Positions 60,035 to 64,000 of a DNA stretch of 64,000 nucleotides are shown in pieces. The translations under genes and the position numbers were made by a program. Under the pieces are notes generated by a model. The model was not told where the DNA came from. It saw only the letters and a list, made by a program, of their open reading frames with translations, and searched no databases. Origin of the DNA: Brachybacterium sillae (lineage in GTDB: Bacteria > Actinomycetota > Actinomycetes > Actinomycetales > Dermabacteraceae); the NCBI RefSeq assembly GCF_025028335.1, contig NZ_JAFEUW010000001.1:124001-188000 (forward strand), read 5' to 3'. How positions within the stretch are numbered: the first letter of the stretch is position 1; every line of letters begins with the position of its first letter.

Positions 60035-62746
60035 ATGTCCTCCACCCTGTACCGGCTCGGACGCGCCGCCGCCGCGCGGCCATGGCGGGTGATCGGCGTC
60101 TGGACACTGATCGCCCTGATCCTCGGCGCGCTGGCCCTGGGGCTCGGTGGTCGGTTCGAGGAGGCCCTGGAGATCCCCGGCACGGAGGCACAGCAGGGTC
60201 TGGACACCCTCGCCGTGCGTCTGCCGGAGATGAGCGGCACCAGCGGCCAGATGGTGCTGACCACCACGGACGGCAGTCCCATCGCGGATCACGCCGAGGA
60301 GGTCGGCGCGATCATGGGCCGCGCCGCGGAGGTCGAGGGCGTGGTCGCCGCCCCCGATCCCTTCGATGACCTCACCCCCGGCACCGTCTCCTCCGACGGC
60401 ACAGCGATCATCGCGAACGTGCAGCTGGAGGGCGGCCTCGGGGAGTTCCCCACCACCACCGTGCCGCAGCTCGAGGAGATCGTCGACGGCGTCGACGCCC
60501 CGCTCCAGGCCCATCTCGGGGGGCAGCTGCTGCAGGCGACCACGTTGCCGTTCAGCATCGCCGAGGTGATCGGTCTGATCGCCGCGATCGTCATCCTCAC
60601 CGTGACCTTCCGCGCGATCCTTCCCGCCGCGCTGCCGGTGGTCACCGCCCTCACCGGCATCGTCGTGGCGATGAGCGCGGTGCTGGCCCTCGCCGCCGGG
60701 GTGGCGATCCCCTCGGTGACCACCACCCTCGCGATCATGCTCGGCCTCGCCGTCGGCATCGACTACGCCATGTTCCTCGTCACCCGCCACCGCGACGGGC
60801 TGGGTGACGGTCTGGAACCGCAGGAGGCCGCCGCCCGCGCCGTCGCCACCAGCGGCAGCGCCGTCATCTTCGCCGGCCTCACGGTGATCATCGCGCTGGT
60901 GGGTCTGTTTCTCACCGGCATCCCCTTCCTGACCGTGATGGGTCTGGCCTCCGCCTTCACCGTGGCCGTGGCCGTGGCCCTGGCGGTCACGCTGCTGCCG
61001 GCGCTCTTCGGGCTGGCCGGCAAGCGGATGCGCCCGCGCGCCCGCCGCACCCACGCCGCGTCCCCCGATCCGGGCCGGCGCGGCCTCGCCTCCCGCTGGG
61101 TGCGGCTCGTCACCGCGGTGCCGACCCTCACCATCGTCCTGGTGCTGGTGGGGCTCGGTGCCCTCGCCGTGCCGGCGAAGGATCTGCGTCTGGCCCTGCC
61201 CGACAACGGCACCGAACGGCCCGACACCCGCGCCCGCCAGACCTACGACCTCATCACCGAGCGCTTCGGGGCCGGATACAACGGGCCGCTCCTGGTCACC
61301 GCGGACATCATCACCTCCACCGACCCCCTCGGCACCGTCGACGATCTGTCCTCCCGCCTGGAGGCCCTGGATGGAGTCCAGGAGGTGCAGTTGGCCACCC
61401 CCAACCGCGGCGCCGACATGGCGGTGGTCGTCGTGATCCCCACGACCGGTCCGAACGACCCCGCCACCACGCAGCTGGTCGACCGGATCCGCGCCGACCG
61501 CCCCGCCTGGGAGGAGGAGCTCGGCGTCACTGACCTCACCGTCACCGGGCAGGCCGCCGCCGGCATCGACATCACGCAGAAGCTGACGGCGGCGATGCTG
61601 CCGTTCGTGCTGTTCGTGGTCGGGCTGTCGCTGGTGCTGCTGACGATCGTGTTCCGGTCTCTGTGGGTGCCGCTGAAGGCCACCCTCGGTTTCCTGCTGT
61701 CCCTCGGGGCGGCCTTCGGTGCCGTCAGCCTGGTGTTCCTCCACGGCTGGGGCAACGAGACCCTGAACGTCCACGTGATCGGCCCGGTCATCGCGTTCAT
61801 GCCGATCATCACCATGGGTGTGCTCTTCGGTCTCGCCATGGACTACGAGGTGTTCCTCGTGACCCGCATGCGCGAGGAGTACGTGCACGGGGCCGGTGCC
61901 CGCGAGGCGGTGGAGAAGGGCTTCACCGCCAGTGCCTCCGTGGTGGTGGCCGCGGCCCTGATCATGATCTCGGTGTTCACCTCGTTCATCCCCGAGAGCA
62001 CCTTCATGATCCAGCCGATCGCGCTGGCGCTCGCCGTCGGCATCGCGGTCGACGCCTTCGTCGTGCGCATGACCCTGGTGCCGGCGGTCCTGGCGCTGCT
62101 GGGCGACCGCGCCTGGCACATGCCGCGCGCCCTGGATCGGGTGCTGCCGTCTGTGGACGTGGAGGGTGAGGGTCTCGTCGGGCTGCTGGAGCACGACCGG
62201 TGGCGGCGGGAGAACCCGGGCGTCGGCATCCGCCTCGAGGGGGTGCGCGCCCCCGGCCTCGCGCCCCTGGACGCCCGGGTCGATGAGGGCACCGTCCTGG
62301 TGCTCACCGGGGACGACGTCTCCGCGCGCCGCACCGCCCTGGGACTGCTCGCCGGCCGCGTGCTCCCGCAGGGCGGCATGGTGGCCGTGGCCGACCGCCT
62401 CTCCCCCGTCGACGCGAACCGCCTGCGCGCCCGCACCCACTGGGTCAGTGACCCCACCGCGGCCCAGCTGGAGCGGTTGCGGCCGGCGCAGCTGCGCGGC
62501 CGCACGGTCCTCCTCACCGGCCCCGGAGACAGTGCGCAGGCACCGGAACTCGCCGCCGCGCTGCAGCGCGCCCTCGACCATGGCGCGACGGTCGTCGTCG
62601 GCGGTGACACGGGATCCGCCGCGGCGCTTGTCGATGCCCTGCGGGAGCTGCGGATCCCGGTGCAGACCCTCCCGGTGCTCCGCCACCGGCCCGCTGATGC
62701 CTCCTCCCCCATCCCGATCGCCTCTGCAGAAGGAGTCCGCGCATGA
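60035..62746 (+). CDS. MMPL transporter with degenerate ABC-ATPase-like C terminus
   Basis: A 903-residue RND-superfamily MMPL transporter. Two halves each carry a periplasmic-like domain and a helix bundle: LGLAVGIDYAMFLVTRHRDG and FGLAMDYEVFLVTRMREEY are the proton-relay GxxxDY segments. The final ~170 residues (from about 731) follow the order of an ABC ATPase, with RLEGVRAPGLAPLDARVDEGTVL, LLAGRVLPQGGMVAV and later LERLRPAQLRGRTVLL. Its P-loop is replaced by TGDDVSARRTAL, so ATP hydrolysis is not expected. The ATG at 60035 has a GGGGAAG SD. It exports hydrophobic or cationic compounds in relatives; the TetR gene next to it suggests induction by a toxic ligand. Confidence 0.88.
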   Translation: MSSTLYRLGRAAAARPWRVIGVWTLIALILGALALGLGGRFEEALEIPGTEAQQGLDTLAVRLPEMSGTSGQMVLTTTDGSPIADHAEEVGAIMGRAAEVEGVVAAPDPFDDLTPGTVSSDGTAIIANVQLEGGLGEFPTTTVPQLEEIVDGVDAPLQAHLGGQLLQATTLPFSIAEVIGLIAAIVILTVTFRAILPAALPVVTALTGIVVAMSAVLALAAGVAIPSVTTTLAIMLGLAVGIDYAMFLVTRHRDGLGDGLEPQEAAARAVATSGSAVIFAGLTVIIALVGLFLTGIPFLTVMGLASAFTVAVAVALAVTLLPALFGLAGKRMRPRARRTHAASPDPGRRGLASRWVRLVTAVPTLTIVLVLVGLGALAVPAKDLRLALPDNGTERPDTRARQTYDLITERFGAGYNGPLLVTADIITSTDPLGTVDDLSSRLEALDGVQEVQLATPNRGADMAVVVVIPTTGPNDPATTQLVDRIRADRPAWEEELGVTDLTVTGQAAAGIDITQKLTAAMLPFVLFVVGLSLVLLTIVFRSLWVPLKATLGFLLSLGAAFGAVSLVFLHGWGNETLNVHVIGPVIAFMPIITMGVLFGLAMDYEVFLVTRMREEYVHGAGAREAVEKGFTASASVVVAAALIMISVFTSFIPESTFMIQPIALALAVGIAVDAFVVRMTLVPAVLALLGDRAWHMPRALDRVLPSVDVEGEGLVGLLEHDRWRRENPGVGIRLEGVRAPGLAPLDARVDEGTVLVLTGDDVSARRTALGLLAGRVLPQGGMVAVADRLSPVDANRLRARTHWVSDPTAAQLERLRPAQLRGRTVLLTGPGDSAQAPELAAALQRALDHGATVVVGGDTGSAAALVDALRELRIPVQTLPVLRHRPADASSPIPIASAEGVRA

Positions 62747-64000
62747 ACCGCCTGCGGTCCCCGCTGGTCATCCTCGCCGCTCTGGTCCCGCTGCTCGTCG
62801 CCGGGATCGGGGTGTGGGGCCTGTCCGGCCGTGCCGACGCCCTCGACCGGGTTCCCGCCGCCGTGGTGAACCTCGACCGCGGCACCACCCTCACCACCCC
62901 CGACGGCGAGGAGCAGTTCGTGCCGTTCGGTCGTCTGCTCACCGCCGGGCTCACCCGCCCCGCCGACGCCTCCGCGATGACGGCCGGCACCTCCGGGGCC
63001 TCCGACGCCGGCGGGGCCTCCGACGCGGGCGGACGTGACGGCGACGCCGGGCAGGACCTCGAGGAGCAGGTCGCCGACGGTGAGACCGCCGGTTTCGACT
63101 GGACGCTCACCGATGAGACGGAGGCCCGTGCCGGTCTGCGCTCGGGTCGATACGCCGCGGTGATCATCATCCCCGCCGACTTCAGCGACCGCCTCGGCAC
63201 CCTCGGCACCCCCGATGCCCGCCAGGCCCGTATCGAGGTCCTCACCGACGACTCCTCCGGCGCCCTCGACGGGGTGATCGGCACGGTGATCGCCGAGGCC
63301 GCCACCCGCACCCTCGGCACCGGTCTCACCGAGCAGTATCTCGACGGGGTGTACGTCGGGTTCAACGACATCCAGGCCGGATACCAGCAGGCCGCCGACG
63401 GCGCCGACGACCTCACCGGCGGCGCGGATGACCTCTCCCAGGGGGCCCGGCAGTCCGCTGATGGAGCGCAGGATCTCGCCGACGGCGTCGGCCAGTACGC
63501 CGAGGGTGCGGACCAGTACGCCGACGGCGTGGACCAGTACGCCGATGGTGCCGACCAGTACGCGGACGGCATGCGCCGGTTCGACGACGGGGTGCAGCAG
63601 ACCGCCGACGGTACCGGCCAGCTCGCCGGTGGCCTCGACCAGCTCGCCGACGGTGGTGACGAGCTCGCCACCGGGACCCGTGACCTCTCCGGGGGTCTCG
63701 CTGCGGTGGCCGGCGGCGCCGACCAGGTCGCCGGTGGTGCGGGCGGTCTCGCCGACGGCACCGCCCGCCTGCGGACCGGAGCCTCCGACCTGGCCACCGG
63801 CGCCGACCAGCTCGCGACCGGTCTCGATCAGCTGTCGACCGGGGCCGACCAGGTCGCCTCCGGGACCGCCGAGGTGCGCGACGGCCTCAGCGGCACCGAG
63901 GACCAGCCGGGCCTGGTGCCCGGTGCCCAGCAGCTCGCCGAGGGTGTCGCCGGGGACGGCACCGCCCAGAACCCCGGCCTGGTGGCCGGCGCCGACCAGC
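62743..64000 (+). CDS. YhgE/Pip-family membrane protein, 3' end outside window
   Basis: About 419 residues are visible. A single N-terminal membrane helix (SPLVILAALVPLLVAGIGVWGL) is followed by a YhgE/Pip extracellular region: PAAVVNLDRGTTL, FDWTLTDETEARAGLRSGRYAAVIIIPADFS, and IEVLTDDSSGA. From residue ~220 a series of seven-residue units such as ADQYADG and LADGTGQLAGG predicts a long rigid helix or coiled coil. Members span the membrane again at the C terminus and are linked to phage infection and to export. ATG 62743 overlaps the MMPL stop (ATGA), so the two proteins are made together. Confidence 0.88.
   Translation, partial: MNRLRSPLVILAALVPLLVAGIGVWGLSGRADALDRVPAAVVNLDRGTTLTTPDGEEQFVPFGRLLTAGLTRPADASAMTAGTSGASDAGGASDAGGRDGDAGQDLEEQVADGETAGFDWTLTDETEARAGLRSGRYAAVIIIPADFSDRLGTLGTPDARQARIEVLTDDSSGALDGVIGTVIAEAATRTLGTGLTEQYLDGVYVGFNDIQAGYQQAADGADDLTGGADDLSQGARQSADGAQDLADGVGQYAEGADQYADGVDQYADGADQYADGMRRFDDGVQQTADGTGQLAGGLDQLADGGDELATGTRDLSGGLAAVAGGADQVAGGAGGLADGTARLRTGASDLATGADQLATGLDQLSTGADQVASGTAEVRDGLSGTEDQPGLVPGAQQLAEGVAGDGTAQNPGLVAGADQ
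63473..63570 (+). repeat. 21-bp tandem repeats in the YhgE-like gene
   Basis: Near-perfect 21-bp units encode repeated GADQYAD-type heptads (for example GACCAGTACGCCGACGGC is recurrent). They arise from slippage and can change the helix length between strains. Confidence 0.7.

Noticed and set aside
60014-62686. 890-residue antisense frame opposite the MMPL gene
   Set aside because: Extreme His/Gly/Asp content and no family match; the sense frame is a clear transporter.

Overview
This window is a continuous, very GC-rich piece of a bacterial chromosome. GTG and TTG starts are common, ATGA and GTGA gene overlaps are frequent, and the gene set is actinobacterial: WhiA, RapZ, YvcK, OpcA, GarA-type FHA, FtsR, the DUF881 / small basic protein cluster, and a tyrosine recombinase next to ParA. 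It looks like a member of the Micrococcales. A Dermabacteraceae or Brachybacterium-like origin is my guess from gene order and is not proven by anything seen here.

Layout. 1-3734: aromatic amino-acid genes aroC (5' truncated), aroK, aroB and aroD. 3698-8076: a UPF0126 channel-like protein, coaE, uvrB and a metallo-beta-lactamase-fold hydrolase. 8115-19555: uvrA-uvrC-rapZ-yvcK-whiA, then the lower glycolysis genes gap-pgk-tpiA and secG. 19642-26218 (minus strand): a pentose phosphate operon read as tkt-tal-zwf-opcA/pgl, with OpcA and 6-phosphogluconolactonase fused into one protein. 26524-34899: ctaB, xerD, parA, rluB, tyrA, a cytidylate kinase-Der GTPase fusion, a NUDIX hydrolase and an unknown gene; scpA and scpB, usually found between parA and rluB, are absent from this spot. 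35156-37858: ppdK.

37859-41979: an accessory segment between ppdK and a tRNA-Pro gene. It holds a strong terminator hairpin, a large palindrome, a small double-HTH gene, an 798-residue TOTE-type primase-helicase and a NYN-family nuclease. It has the look of a small defence or mobile island beside a tRNA. 42213-46936: the DUF881 / Sbp / DUF881 cluster, then the FHA protein and two MerR regulators. 47086-55923: a second ParA-type ATPase, an RNA methyltransferase-like gene, TIGR03085, transglutaminase, PAC2, TauE/SafE, an AAA-type ATPase, a pterin dehydratase-VOC fusion and an AlkZ-like winged-helix protein. 55924-59113: a broken cytosine-deaminase-like gene with a frameshift and an in-frame amber codon, a YhhQ-type transporter and a secreted GH25 lysozyme. 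59179-64000: a TetR regulator divergent from an MMPL transporter with a degenerate ABC-ATPase-like tail, followed by a YhgE/Pip-like protein cut by the window end.

Themes. Domain fusions are unusually frequent (AroK/AroB frame, OpcA-Pgl, Cmk-Der, PCD-VOC, MMPL-ABC-like). About a dozen genes carry a TAnnnT or CAGACT -10 hexamer exactly 6-8 nt before the start codon, which predicts leaderless mRNAs. The best candidate for a little-described system is the TOTE primase-helicase / NYN nuclease / HTH segment next to tRNA-Pro. Most long antisense frames in this window are GC-driven shadows and are not annotated.
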